DNA from: Kalmanozyma brasiliensis GHG001
Lineage: Eukaryota > Basidiomycota > Ustilaginomycetes > Ustilaginales
Direction of reading: 5' to 3'
Length of the DNA stretch: 64,000 nucleotides
Assembly (NCBI RefSeq): GCF_000497045.1
Contig: NW_015961970.1
Coordinates: 434,802-498,801, forward strand
Position numbers and translations under genes: made by a program. The notes under the pieces were generated by a model that was not told the origin of the DNA, ran no database searches, and saw nothing but the letters and a program-made list of their open reading frames with translations. Shown piece by piece: positions 43,349 to 53,121 of the stretch. Position 1 is the stretch's first letter; each line of letters begins with the position of its first letter.

Positions 43349-46300
43349 TCAACGCCTCTGTTTCTTAGACCTGGAGCCCTTTCCGCCCTTCTTGTCCGAC
43401 GAGCCTTTCTTGCTGGATTCGGCCGCCTGCTCGTCGTTGGCTCGCTTTGTACCCTTGACCGAGATGGTGGTGTTGAAGCCGGAGAGATCCTTGCCGCCGT
43501 TCTTGCGAAGCATCCCGGCGACTTCGGCTTCCGCTCGGCTCCAATTAGCGCCTTCTGCACCGTGGTCCTTGATGGCATACTTGGAAAGGTCCATCGAATC
43601 AATAAGCTTCTGCTTGGCTGCGAGCAGCTCTTCGTCGTCGTCGTCATTCTCATCTTCCTCGTCGTCATCCTCTTGATCGTCGTCGTCATCATCGTCGTCC
43701 TCCATGTCGCTGTCATCCTCGTCTAGCTCACCATGTGCCTCGCCTTGCTTGTTGGAGGCCAAGAACTCGCGACCAGCATCGCGCAGCTCAGACTGAAGGT
43801 CTCCCTCCAACGCGTTCCAATCGTTGCCTCCGTCCGCAGTCCCGTTGGCCTTCTTCCTGAGTGGAGCACGTGCGTCGAGGCCAGACCCGAGCTCGGGCAT
43901 CGACTGGGCAATCGCCTTCTTTTCGACCTTGCGCAGGCTCTTGACCAGCAGTCGCACCGTCTTAACGAACAGCGCCATGGCCTGCTGCAGCGGTAGACGG
44001 AGCTCTGCACTGATCTCGTCGGGCGTCTTCCTCTGCAAGCCGATAGCGAGAAGGAGAGAGGACTGCAAGCCGGACAGACGCAGCTCTTCCTCCTCCCCGT
44101 GTGCGTCGATCGCAGATGCAGCGGCTTCGTCTTCGCGCACGGCACGGAGCCTGTTGTTGAAGTACAGAGCAGCCAGCGTAGGGAGCAGATCAAGCACGAC
44201 CGACATCTCCACCATGTTGCTCGAGTACGAATCGAGACGCTTCATGTCGAACGGCGTCAGCAGCGTTCGAAGCTCTGTGGCGACCAAAGGCGATGATGTA
44301 GACGAAGCGGGCGATACGTCATCGTCAGCGTCGGCGAGTCGGGCACCTTGTGTTGCGGCCTCTAGCACCGTGAGCGCGGTGATGGTGGAGAATTCGCGGA
44401 ACTTGTACGAGAGCAGCGAGATGAAACGTTTTCGGAAGTCGGCTGCCAATGAGCCCAGCCAGGCGGAGCCCGTCGTCGAAGTGGACGTGTCAAGTGCCTT
44501 GAGTTGGACCGTCGTGTACTCGCCGGTGAGGTCGTTGGCGATCTGTCGCACCCATAGCGGTGTGTAGCCTGACTTCTTCCAGAACTTGAAAAGCTGAGGG
44601 GTGAGGCCGTAGGATACACCGAGCCAGTCGAGCTGCTCTGGGCGACGCTCTGAGAGTCTCTGCAGCAAAGCAGGCATGCGTGCCGCATCTCGGACGCGGA
44701 TCTCGTCGCCCTGCAGCAAGTTGGTATCCTTGGAGATCTTCTTGTCTCGGACGGCGGCAAAAGTCTCGCCGTCGTCCAGGTCATCTCGGACATTGTCGAC
44801 ATCGAGTAGCTGTCCGCTGTAGAATGCTTCAAGTGCCTCCAAAGCGCGTGCTCCGTAGCCCATGCGTGCGTAGTCCGGGTGCACAGCGATGCGCACCACA
44901 CGCGCACCAGAGAGCGAAGCAAAGTCGGCGTCTTGGAACTGCTGAGCGACAAGCCATGGAATGAGATCCCCAGCCTCGCGTGTGCCACGGCTGAGACTGT
45001 TGAGCACGGCACCGCGGCTGATGTTGCCTTCCAAGGCAACTTGTACGACACAGAGGGGCTCAGGCAGACCGCCTTCGCTGCCTTTAAGCGGTGCTAGCAG
45101 AACGAAAAGTCGGTGTCCAGGCGCGTCGCTCATGAGCTGCAGATCGTTGGGCGAGTTCTTGTAGTGGCTTGCGACATACAGGGCCATCATGCGCTGAAGG
45201 AAGACTTCCGAAGCGGGGTGGTAGCTGAAGAGCGCGTCGCGGTTGACCATATAGAGATCGCAAGAGGACGGATGAGGGCAGCCTTTTGCCTTGAGGGCTG
45301 CAGACGAAAGACGAGTGAGCGAAGCATCGAGGCAGAGGAGTTGATGAAGCCACGACTCGATCTTGTCGCCTCGCGAGTATCGGATTGGCTCCTTGAGCTC
45401 GACTTCTTTCAGCGAACGAGCGGCCAGAGCTGCACCTGCTGCGCGACCCGTGTTGAGACCGCTCTTGCCTTCTTTTCGAGAAGACTTGCTGGTTGTTGCT
45501 GCTGAGTCCTCGGTACCTGACGCATCCACGATCCCTCTCGCGTTGTCACGAAGCTGCTGAATGAGCTTGAGCGAGAGACTGCGTCCAGTGCCCTCGTAGC
45601 CGTTGATGGTGGACGACAAGAAAACGAGATACGGGCCCATGAGGTTGCGCACGAGTGGAAGTGGGATGGCGGCGGCCTCGTCGATGACGACCAGCTCGGC
45701 TTGGCCCAGCACTTGATGATCTTGTGGCTGAATGTACTGAATCGTTTGACGGTGGCCACGGAAGATGTTGACTCGCACAACGACGTCCTTCCACTCTCCA
45801 GTGCCCCTCTGCAGATCCCAGTCTGCTACCTCCTCGTATCCTAGCGCATCGAGACCCTTGAAGACAAACTCAAAGAGCGTCTTGAGATTTTCTGGGCTTG
45901 GAGATGTGACAAAAATGTTGCTGTATCCGTGTGCGACCGCAGCGGCGATGCAAAGACCGAGCGCAGCCGACTTTCCGCGACCTCTTGCTGCGGTGAGTGC
46001 GACGGTGGTGGAGAGAGATGAGCTGGCCAGGATGTCGAGGATCGTGAGGACCGCTTTGGCTTGATCGAGGGTCTTGGCGTGCTTGACGACTTCTCCGACC
46101 ACCTTTGTTTCTCGGACCTGATCCTTGAGCTCGGAGAGCTCTTCTTCGGCCTCTACACGCTCCTTGCCCTTGCGGACGGTCGAGCCGACGCCGGTGCCGG
46201 CACCTGTGCTGGTCTCTGGCAATGGCTTGATGTCTTTGCCCTTGCTAAGCGGAAGCACATTGAGCTCGTCGTCGAGCAAGAGGGTGTCTTGATTGGCGCC

Positions 46301-46873
46301 GAGAGAGAGAAGGAAGCGCTCGTTGAAGCGAGCTATCGGGTCGTCATCCGAAGCATTGGACCTGTAGTTGCGGTGGACGTCCATGCCGAGTGAGTAGAGC
46401 TGCCGCAAGCTGGACATGGTTTTGAGCAGAAGGATGACGGTACCGCCGCCTTCTACGGTCTCGATGGTTCGCGCAAGCATGTTGGGCGTGACGGCTTCAA
46501 AGTCTTGGAGGATGAGCATGCCGTAGGTCTGACCAAGGATCTTGGGGGTGTCCTTGTAGTAGCAGTAGCGAATGTCGGTAAGAGAAACGAAAAGCTCGAA
46601 GGGATCGCCCTGCCCCTTCTCTCGGACACCGCGCTTGATGTCATTCTTGATCTTCTGCTCGCGCTTCTTGCGGTGTGTTGTGAAGCCGAGGTCCTTCTTG
46701 TAGCACCAGAGGACGTTGGGTCTTGACTGGACACGAGATTGCGAAAGGAGGAAGTGAAGGTTGACGACCTGATCTTTTCCCTTGTCGCCGACAATGACGA
46801 AGAAGGAGCGATGGTTTAGGGCGACATTGTTGCGGATGAGGGTGGGGATACGCGGATCGAGCTGCTTCCTCAT
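43349..46873 (-). CDS. KRE33: RNA cytidine acetyltransferase (Kre33/NAT10)
   Basis: 1,174 residues from the ATG at 46871-46873 (MRKQLDPRIPTLIRNN), which matches the family start. The open frame upstream to 47320 is leader. The family forms N4-acetylcytidine in 18S rRNA and, with Tan1, in tRNA, using acetyl-CoA and ATP, in the nucleolus. The N-terminal domain is followed by an ATPase module with a Walker A motif at ARGRGKSAALG (Lys301). Its helicase-like partner is VIDEAAAIPLPLVRN. Next is a GNAT fold with VVRIAVHPDYARMGYGARAL for acetyl-CoA binding, then the tRNA-binding region. An acidic run (DEDDSDMEDDDDDDDDQED) and a basic tail (KGSRSKKQRR) end the protein, as usual for nucleolar proteins. 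No coding intron is needed. Confidence 0.97.
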   Translation of the reverse strand: MRKQLDPRIPTLIRNNVALNHRSFFVIVGDKGKDQVVNLHFLLSQSRVQSRPNVLWCYKKDLGFTTHRKKREQKIKNDIKRGVREKGQGDPFELFVSLTDIRYCYYKDTPKILGQTYGMLILQDFEAVTPNMLARTIETVEGGGTVILLLKTMSSLRQLYSLGMDVHRNYRSNASDDDPIARFNERFLLSLGANQDTLLLDDELNVLPLSKGKDIKPLPETSTGAGTGVGSTVRKGKERVEAEEELSELKDQVRETKVVGEVVKHAKTLDQAKAVLTILDILASSSLSTTVALTAARGRGKSAALGLCIAAAVAHGYSNIFVTSPSPENLKTLFEFVFKGLDALGYEEVADWDLQRGTGEWKDVVVRVNIFRGHRQTIQYIQPQDHQVLGQAELVVIDEAAAIPLPLVRNLMGPYLVFLSSTINGYEGTGRSLSLKLIQQLRDNARGIVDASGTEDSAATTSKSSRKEGKSGLNTGRAAGAALAARSLKEVELKEPIRYSRGDKIESWLHQLLCLDASLTRLSSAALKAKGCPHPSSCDLYMVNRDALFSYHPASEVFLQRMMALYVASHYKNSPNDLQLMSDAPGHRLFVLLAPLKGSEGGLPEPLCVVQVALEGNISRGAVLNSLSRGTREAGDLIPWLVAQQFQDADFASLSGARVVRIAVHPDYARMGYGARALEALEAFYSGQLLDVDNVRDDLDDGETFAAVRDKKISKDTNLLQGDEIRVRDAARMPALLQRLSERRPEQLDWLGVSYGLTPQLFKFWKKSGYTPLWVRQIANDLTGEYTTVQLKALDTSTSTTGSAWLGSLAADFRKRFISLLSYKFREFSTITALTVLEAATQGARLADADDDVSPASSTSSPLVATELRTLLTPFDMKRLDSYSSNMVEMSVVLDLLPTLAALYFNNRLRAVREDEAAASAIDAHGEEEELRLSGLQSSLLLAIGLQRKTPDEISAELRLPLQQAMALFVKTVRLLVKSLRKVEKKAIAQSMPELGSGLDARAPLRKKANGTADGGNDWNALEGDLQSELRDAGREFLASNKQGEAHGELDEDDSDMEDDDDDDDDQEDDDEEDENDDDDEELLAAKQKLIDSMDLSKYAIKDHGAEGANWSRAEAEVAGMLRKNGGKDLSGFNTTISVKGTKRANDEQAAESSKKGSSDKKGGKGSRSKKQRR

Positions 46874-47318
46874 TGTGGCTAATTGCAACGGGCCGCTCGA
46901 GGCTGTCCGATCCTGACGGGTGCCGATCACCTCGCTTCGACTGGGGTCTGCTTTCGTATCGTTGACTCGAAACCTGCAGGACGAGCTCGGGTGGTGGCTG
47001 ATGGGTATGGTGTCGAAAGGACGGCGTTGCTGAGGGATAGCTGAATGGAGCCAACGTATGAGCAGGCCGAGCAACTCTTCTTCTCTCCATGTCAGGGTTC
47101 GAATTTTTTTTCGCCGTGTGCTCGAGCAACCAAGCCCGACTTCCGAAGTGAGACGGAGAAAAGCTAGCACAAACAGCACCGAAGGTCTAACATCCACCAT
47201 CTCAGCTTCCAACAGTCCGTGCTTTTTTGCTGAGTCCATGGAGATGAGAGCATTTTGCGACCTCCTTTTTCTAGTGTATTTTCTCCCCGTCCTCGTCAGA
47301 TGAAACAAGAACGTATTC

Positions 47319-47680
47319 ATGCCTCCAAAACGGCGACCAAGCGAGACGGTGGTCCGCGGCGGTCAACTGAGCCTTTCACCCCCATCTTCTGTTGTCGGGC
47401 AAGCATCAGCAGAGCATCGAGGCGAAAGCTACTTCAAAAGATCGCACATCACTGAAGAGATGATGGAACCCGTGGCCTTATTGGCCCGCTTGGCCTTGCT
47501 CGAGGATGCAGCACCAAACATATGAGCGAACAAGGTCGTGGTGGTCGCATGACCGCTCGCTTGCGGGCGTGGAACCGCGACCGGCATGGAATCGCTTGCC
47601 GTGCCCCATCGAGAGGAGTGGATGTTTCTCAGACTGTATCCGACCGGGTTTTTGGTCGCCAGAATCGGTGGTCCGACAAC
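47319..47680 (+). pseudogene. Candidate decayed SAM-dependent methyltransferase N-terminal half
   Basis: An ATG at 47319 opens 68 protein-like codons (MPPKRRPSETVVRGG, later HITEEMMEPVALLARLALLE) that stop at a TGA at 47523. Reading on in the same frame past that stop gives KVVVVA, a second TGA, then PLACGRGTAT, which resembles the glycine-rich S-adenosylmethionine motif (VLDxACGTG) at the expected distance. The frame then continues open to about 47680. I interpret this as a methyltransferase broken by two in-frame stops. It could also be a chance open frame or a genuine 68-residue protein. Confidence 0.3.
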
Positions 47681-47902
47681 GTGATGGTCTTGCCTTGTTT
47701 CCACGCCGGAGTCCGCCTTTCCTGGCCCAGTTCCGTTACGGTAAGTTACGCCTTGCTTTTCTTGTCTCTTTTTTCACCAGATAAGCTCAAGCTTGATTGA
47801 CGAGGAAGAGCATAGCACTTTCACTTGACAAGGACACAGCGAGACCATCGTCTGCGGCACCCACTTGAGCATTCTGACTTGCCATCACCATCGAGACCGG
47901 CC

Positions 47903-47912
47903 CATATAAGGG
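47903..47912. promoter_or_regulatory. Perfect CArG box
   Basis: CCATATAAGG matches CC(A/T)6GG exactly, and in reverse (CCTTATATGG) fits the yeast Mcm1 core CCYWWWNNGG. It lies in a gene-poor interval, so its target gene is unclear. The same bases could serve as a TATA box. Confidence 0.4.
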
Positions 47913-48257
47913 CGCCAAGCATCAGACTGGCAAGCGCACAGAGTATACTCGCGACCAACAACAGTGTTGCACGACGTGGTGGTGTTGACGTCGGAACTTT
48001 AAAAATAAAAACAAAAAAAGAGCGACCGAGATCCTTTATTTTGGCCACGCCCATCGAAGATTCAGGTGGAAAGCTTTGTCGCGTGGATCGCGTGTCGCTT
48101 CTGCACCGTTGTTCGGGCGCTGTTTCGGCGCACATGCGTCCACGTCGATCTGGCTGGAGCATGTTGGACAATGCTACGCATGAATGCCCCTAGCGTCACG
48201 GCGATGGCGGTGGTCGAGAAACGAGCTGGTTCGTACCATTGTGTTGCCAAGGCGCAG

Positions 48258-48500
48258 TCACGGTATCGAGGTCGCATTGACAGCAACGTGCTCAAGGCGC
48301 TTGAAGGTTGAGCTCATACTTGCAGAACAATGGCGAGATACGCACCCGTTGCCAACTCTGAGCACGAAGCGCAAACGCAACAGGTTCCGCCGCCAAGCTT
48401 GTTGAACGTGAGGGTCGTACAAGCTCGCCGTTGAGACGTGCAAGATCATCAAGGTGTAGGTCAATGTCAGCAAAGCCACCATCTCGAAGCTTCGCTGCAT
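48258..48500 (-). CDS. Candidate small secreted peptide
   Basis: 80 codons from the ATG at 48498-48500. The N-terminus MQRSFEMVALLTLTYTLMIL is a good signal-peptide shape: short basic n-region, long hydrophobic core, then HVSTA before a plausible cleavage site at about residue 25. The mature part would be about 55 residues, with Arg-rich sequence (AWRRNLLRLRF) and two Cys (GCVSRHCS). Smut genomes are rich in short secreted proteins of this size, but I recognise no homologue. It overlaps in another frame the methyltransferase-like fragment at 48292-48645, and only one of the two can be meaningful there. Codon use shows no strong bias, so chance is a real possibility. Confidence 0.25.
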   Translation of the reverse strand: MQRSFEMVALLTLTYTLMILHVSTASLYDPHVQQAWRRNLLRLRFVLRVGNGCVSRHCSASMSSTFKRLEHVAVNATSIP

Positions 48501-48645
48501 GCAAGCCGCCTTCCATAACTGGCATGTACCCGCGGCGACTGGGACAGGTCAGCCACGGTGTTGGGTTACACAAGCCTCGTTCCGCCCGGATCTCGGTTGG
48601 CTCCGCCACGGCGTCGGATAGCTTTGAGGGGGCTGCGTCGTACAT
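48292..48645 (-). pseudogene. Candidate methyltransferase C-terminal fragment, opposite orientation
   Basis: 117 codons from the ATG at 48643-48645. The segments CNPTPWLTCPSR and AAKLRDGGFADIDLHLDDL resemble the C-terminal part of fungal class I methyltransferases, where a Pro-x-Pro-Trp segment precedes a helix and a GFxDVxxH strand. It would be the second half of the relic at 47319-47680 but lies on the other strand, which suggests an inversion. The similarity is from pattern recognition only. Confidence 0.22.
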
Positions 48646-49799
48646 GGTCCGGCCCGTCTGTTATTAATCAAAAAACAAATAAAACTCGGAATTTCGGCTG
48701 ATTCATGCATGGCTGCGCAGCTGCAGCACTGCAGCCTGAGTCAAAAATCCAACCCTGAAAACGATGGAATTTCAGGGCAGGGGAGCGAGTCAGCGACTCC
48801 TTTTCTTTTGGCCGGTTGCGAGGCGCTTGCCCCGCTACCGTACCAAGCGAGACCGACCGCCCAGCCCGCCATCCAGCCAGCCAGAGAGCCTCTCTGCCCT
48901 TCTTGCCCTTCTGACCGATCCGCGTGTCAAAAGTGTGGGTTAGGCAACGAGATCCGAAGCAGCCTTTTTTGGCGAAGTAAAGCTGTCACCTGTCCTCCCC
49001 CTCCTCCTCCTCGTCGCTCGTTCCTTGTCCATTCACCGTTACCTTGGACGCGCTCTCATCCTTTCGTCCTCTACACCACCAACATCATCCTCTTACTCTG
49101 TCTCTGCACGAAGAATCGTCTTCAACCATCTCGACGGTCTCGTCTGATCAATCTCTCGATCAGCGCACCGCATTCCTTCCTTCCGGCATCATTCGGGTCT
49201 GACAGCTTCGTACAGCTACGGCATTTCACTTTACCGGCTGTGCGCCCCATTTCATCACGGCTCATCCCTCTCTGCACGCCCGCCTAATCGCCCACCCTTC
49301 CACCCACCCTCTGCCCCGCGCTTTTCCTTTTGTGCTTTGCATCGCACGACCGTGCTTCACGTCGGCACCATCTCGCTGCAACAACCTCGATAACCCGCCA
49401 GCCTGGATTGTCCTGCGACGCTCCACGTCCCGTGCCCACTGTCATCCACTGTTGAAGCGTCGCCAAGCCGCGCTTCATCCTCTCCCCCTGAACCAACACG
49501 GCCCACTTCATACCCTCCGGCGTCTCCCTAGACTGTCCGCCGCCTTGGTTCGCAGCTGTGAATATAGTCTGTTACAGACTTTTTGCAACAAGCTCCCACT
49601 TGTCGGCGCTTCTGCCTATCTGCTTTACAAGGTGCCATCGGCCGACATCGCTCCGGGCAACACCGACATCGCAACTTCCCCTCGCTAAAGTCCCAAGGAC
49701 ATCTTGGACGATCGTTGGTGCGACCCCATTGCTATCTTCCTAGACACATTGTGCCCCTTGGAATCTCTCGGCGGTGCTTCTTCCTCGACGCCGGTAGAT

Positions 49800-52352
49800 A
49801 TGTCGCCGAACGACCTCGACCACGACCTCACGCCTTCAGCATCCACACAGACGTTTGCCAATTTGCAAGACCACTCCCATCCACTCCGCTCCCGACGCCA
49901 CAGCCTGCATCCAACAGACACCCTTCACAACCACTCGTCGTCAGCAGCAGCCGGTCTCGAGCCCATAGTACCCACACTCTCCAAATCTTCCCTCTATCAG
50001 ATCGGTATGGTCGAGGGAATCACTCCACCAGCGCTCGCCTCTGTCGGGCCAGTAGGCACCTCGCCCCTCGAAATCAGCAGCGTCGTCGCGGCTGGTCTCG
50101 AGATGGGCCTCGGTGCCGGTTTCGCCTCTTCAGCCCTCTTGACGCACAACCCGGGCGCGCAAGCAGCAGCGCTTGCCGGTCTCACCGCGCCTCGCTACTC
50201 GCGGCTGCACCAGACCAACAGCGAGCTGCAGCAGCAAGACGACTTTGACGCCCAAGCATCGCCTACAGCTGCTTCTGGGCTCGATTTTGACACGATCCTG
50301 CCCACATCAGCAGCTGACTCTCTGCCGTACCGCAACGGCAGCGGTCGACGCAGTCCCAATCTGGAAGCGGACGGGCTCGAGGGAGATCTCCACCGAAGGC
50401 GCACCACAGGTGCACGTCAGTCCAAGCATCCTATGGAGCCAATGCGTCTCGGTCGTCATCATCGCGCCGAGACCCACGACCACATCCTCTCTCCCTTGCC
50501 TCCCCCTGCCACCGCCGCCGAGATTGAAAAGCAGCAGTACTACCAGAACAACTACATAGCTCTCCGCAACGAGGCCAAGATCCTCACCCACGGGCTGCCC
50601 GCCAGTTTCAACATGGAAGCTCCTCTCTCGGCTACCACAAGTCTGGAGCGCGAGACCTCGTTCGGAAGCCGAAGCAGCACGCATATGCTGACACCTTCTG
50701 TCGGCGACAAGAGCATCCTCTCTCCCGACGCGCACCACCCGCTCTCCGCCAACCCCTTCGCCGCTGCCACCACCTCGTCCAGCCCTTATCAGGACGCTGG
50801 ACACCACGTGGACGCAGCGGGTTGGAAGTCTATTCGTCAGGGTCTTGCTGCCGGCGCCCATGGACCCACCCAAGCAGCTCTGCTCGGCTTGGGCGGCGGT
50901 AGTCACTTTGGCCCTGGCGTTCGTGCCAAGGTCTCCGAGGTGCTGCCCCACCTCGTAGCGAGCATCCCGCTCTCGGGCGACGAGGGCGAGACCATCACCA
51001 TCGCCGAGTACGGCAGTCTCAACACTCGCTCTGTCAACCTGATGCAGGCCATCATTTCAGAATTTGTCCATAAAGCACACGCCGATACGCCAAGGAGGGA
51101 GGCAGGCAAGAATGGCCACGAGGCTAGCAACCACTTCCCCGGTCTTGACGAGGCGGGGGCCGCTTCGCTGCGATCTATTCTGGGCGTCGATGCCTCTTCG
51201 GACGATCCCTGCAAGGTCAACTTCTCCATCATTCACGAAGATTCGCCTCAGGCCGATTTCCGTCCCTTGTCGCAGATGCTCGATTCCAATCCCGAATCGT
51301 ACCTGCATCCGCAATGGCAGGCAGCCCACGAGCCGCGCCTGCAAAACGCCATCTTCCCCAGCTTTGTCTCGCGGCCGTTTGCATCGCGCATCGCTCCGCC
51401 GTCCACACTGCACTTGGGAATCAGCTTGATGGACTTGCACTGGTCGCACACGCCGCGGAGCCCGACCGTCTCTCTTTCTACATCGGCACACGCCGAACTC
51501 GCTGCGTTCCTCACCGCTAGGGCGCACGAGTTCCGCACAGGCGGGGTCATCGTGATGGCCTACATTGCTCGATCCGAAGACAGCAACGTCGTGTTGCCCG
51601 ATCGTCCCAAGTCCACCCTGCACAGCATCAGTGGCTCTGATGGAGCTTGTGCTGCGCCGACGCCTGCCGTAGAGACTGGTAGCCAGCTGCATGCCGATGG
51701 CGACCGCTTCGATGAGCACGCCGTCTCGCCACGCATCCCGCAACTGCGCAAAGACCGAAGGCGCTCCAACTCGTCGCCCAATCGTCCTTCATTCGCTGGT
51801 CCAAGGGCTGCAGCCGAGACCAGTTCAAGGTCCGACATCTGGTCGACACTTACCAACACGCTCGCACCGTGCCTGCAGCGTCTGGTCTCGTGCGGCATGC
51901 TCAAGAGCGATGTCGCGCGTCACCTGCTCAGCCTGCCCATGCATGCCCGCACTCCCCGCCAGACTCGCAACGTGCTCAAGTCGGTCAAGCATCTCTGGAA
52001 GGTCGAGTGGAGCTGCGGCTTGGGTGATGAGCCCGTTTCGGCCGATGCCGCGCCTGCGCTGCAGTGTGAGGCTGAGCCGCTGCGCCTGCCTCATCCTGCC
52101 TGGAAAGCACTGCAGGCGGGCACACTCTCGCGCGTCGCTTTTGCCGAGCACATGATTCAGCTCTTCAAGAACCTGTACGAGTCGCACTTCCGCGCTATCC
52201 TGCGAGAGAAGGGCAAGCTCAGCAAAGGTGCTGTTGAGTTTGTGCTCGACTCACTCTGGGACGTGCTTCAGTCCAGGATCGACGATCAGGAGCCCTGCCC
52301 CATTGCCGAGTGCGAGCTCGAAGTGCAGATTGTTGCCCTGCGTCGTACCTAA
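49800..52352 (+). CDS. SABATH-type S-adenosylmethionine-dependent carboxyl methyltransferase
   Basis: 850 residues. The frame is open from 49704, but only from a TTG, so I start at the ATG at 49800 (MSPNDLDHD). Residues 1-370 are Ser/His/Pro-rich and probably disordered. The methyltransferase region begins at HLVASIPLSG. Motif I is ITIAEYGSLNTRS near residue 402. The second landmark is FSIIHEDSPQADF near 475, followed by MLDSNPESYL. The substrate-side segment SFVSRPFASRIAPPSTLHLG near 520 precedes LMDLHWSHTPR. These correspond to the plant and fungal SABATH pattern (ADLGxxxGPN, NDLPxNDF, SFYxRLFPxxSLH, LQWLS). The family methylates carboxyl groups of small acids. Insertions of about 45 and 130 residues separate the landmarks. 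The motif-I glycines are partly lost (EYGSLNT), so activity is uncertain. Substrate unknown. Confidence 0.72.
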   Translation: MSPNDLDHDLTPSASTQTFANLQDHSHPLRSRRHSLHPTDTLHNHSSSAAAGLEPIVPTLSKSSLYQIGMVEGITPPALASVGPVGTSPLEISSVVAAGLEMGLGAGFASSALLTHNPGAQAAALAGLTAPRYSRLHQTNSELQQQDDFDAQASPTAASGLDFDTILPTSAADSLPYRNGSGRRSPNLEADGLEGDLHRRRTTGARQSKHPMEPMRLGRHHRAETHDHILSPLPPPATAAEIEKQQYYQNNYIALRNEAKILTHGLPASFNMEAPLSATTSLERETSFGSRSSTHMLTPSVGDKSILSPDAHHPLSANPFAAATTSSSPYQDAGHHVDAAGWKSIRQGLAAGAHGPTQAALLGLGGGSHFGPGVRAKVSEVLPHLVASIPLSGDEGETITIAEYGSLNTRSVNLMQAIISEFVHKAHADTPRREAGKNGHEASNHFPGLDEAGAASLRSILGVDASSDDPCKVNFSIIHEDSPQADFRPLSQMLDSNPESYLHPQWQAAHEPRLQNAIFPSFVSRPFASRIAPPSTLHLGISLMDLHWSHTPRSPTVSLSTSAHAELAAFLTARAHEFRTGGVIVMAYIARSEDSNVVLPDRPKSTLHSISGSDGACAAPTPAVETGSQLHADGDRFDEHAVSPRIPQLRKDRRRSNSSPNRPSFAGPRAAAETSSRSDIWSTLTNTLAPCLQRLVSCGMLKSDVARHLLSLPMHARTPRQTRNVLKSVKHLWKVEWSCGLGDEPVSADAAPALQCEAEPLRLPHPAWKALQAGTLSRVAFAEHMIQLFKNLYESHFRAILREKGKLSKGAVEFVLDSLWDVLQSRIDDQEPCPIAECELEVQIVALRRT

Positions 52353-53121
52353 GCCGTCTTCCATCATGGACACTCCCTCCCTTTATTCAGCCCTTCTCTG
52401 GTCCTTTCGTTGACTATTCTCAAACTCGGTATTCACCTCTCCTCGCCCCCTCCCTTGTCACCGGTCTCTGGGATCTCTTGTCATTGGCACAATCATTGTT
52501 AGCGTCCTGTATCTTTGTCTGCATCCTTCACGTCGCATCATACCACGAATCGCAAGCAGTTCATGTCCCCATTCCTGTGCAACAGCGTGCCCGGCGGAGG
52601 ATCCGATCTCGACTTGGTGGCGTGAGAAAGCTTGAGATAAGGTCGGACGAAGCTGTGACAGGATGACTTTGTTAAGCATCGGAAATCGGCAGCCAGCCGG
52701 CCAGCAAAAATCGCATCAGACAGGGTCCGAGCTGAGCTGCCTCGCGCTCCACATGGGCCTCGTGCGGGTCGTGCAGCATCGAATCTTTGTGTGACTTGTC
52801 AGCCATCCCAGCTCATTCATGACCATCACCCGCAGCCCAACTCAGCACGAGGCTGAGCTCGTGTTGTCCTCCTCTACACCTGGTTTCGACAAAGCAGACC
52901 TTTCTTGTTCTGATCGACCGCTCACGGATCCGTCCAGCCTATCTGCCCATACAGCAGCCAGCCTATCTCGACCACGACTCGACCACGACTCGACCTTGAC
53001 ACTATCGTGTTCTGCATTTTACCGTCCACCCATGACTTCATAGCTCTCAAATAAGCTCGATCGAGCTCAAGCCTCTAAAACACTGAGCAGGGCTGTTGAC
53101 GACCACCGAGGCTCGACCAAG
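52353..53121. other. Intergenic, methyltransferase 3' end / VAC1 promoter
   Basis: 769 bp between two plus-strand genes. An 11-bp repeat (CTCGACCACGA, 2.7 copies) lies at 52967-52999, about 125 bp upstream of the VAC1 ATG. No TATA box or gene seen. Confidence 0.4.
52967..52999. repeat. 11-bp tandem repeat upstream of VAC1
   Basis: CTCGACCACGA occurs twice, followed by a third copy with two changes (CTCGACCTTGA). Confidence 0.85.

Larger units (their letters stand above)
46874..49799. promoter_or_regulatory. 2.9-kb gene-poor divergent region, KRE33 / carboxyl methyltransferase gene
   Basis: Holds the KRE33 promoter on the left and, from about 48970 to 49799, a long pyrimidine-rich leader of the methyltransferase gene. 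Between them lie a candidate decayed methyltransferase (47319-47680), a perfect CArG element (47903-47912), an A-rich stretch (48000-48021), a small candidate secreted peptide (48258-48500) and a second methyltransferase-like fragment (48292-48645). The last two are listed separately. The remaining sequence shows nothing I can name. Confidence 0.4.

Noticed and set aside
47741..47780. GTAAGT ... TTTTTTCACCAG intron-like segment
   Set aside because: Only 40 nt long with no branch site, below the size of the other introns in the window, and it joins no credible exons.
47821..48171. 116-codon minus-strand frame with a hydrophobic segment (LLLVASILCALASLMLGALI)
   Set aside because: Starts at TTG, runs through an A/T-rich noncoding stretch, and has no conserved feature beyond one possible membrane helix.
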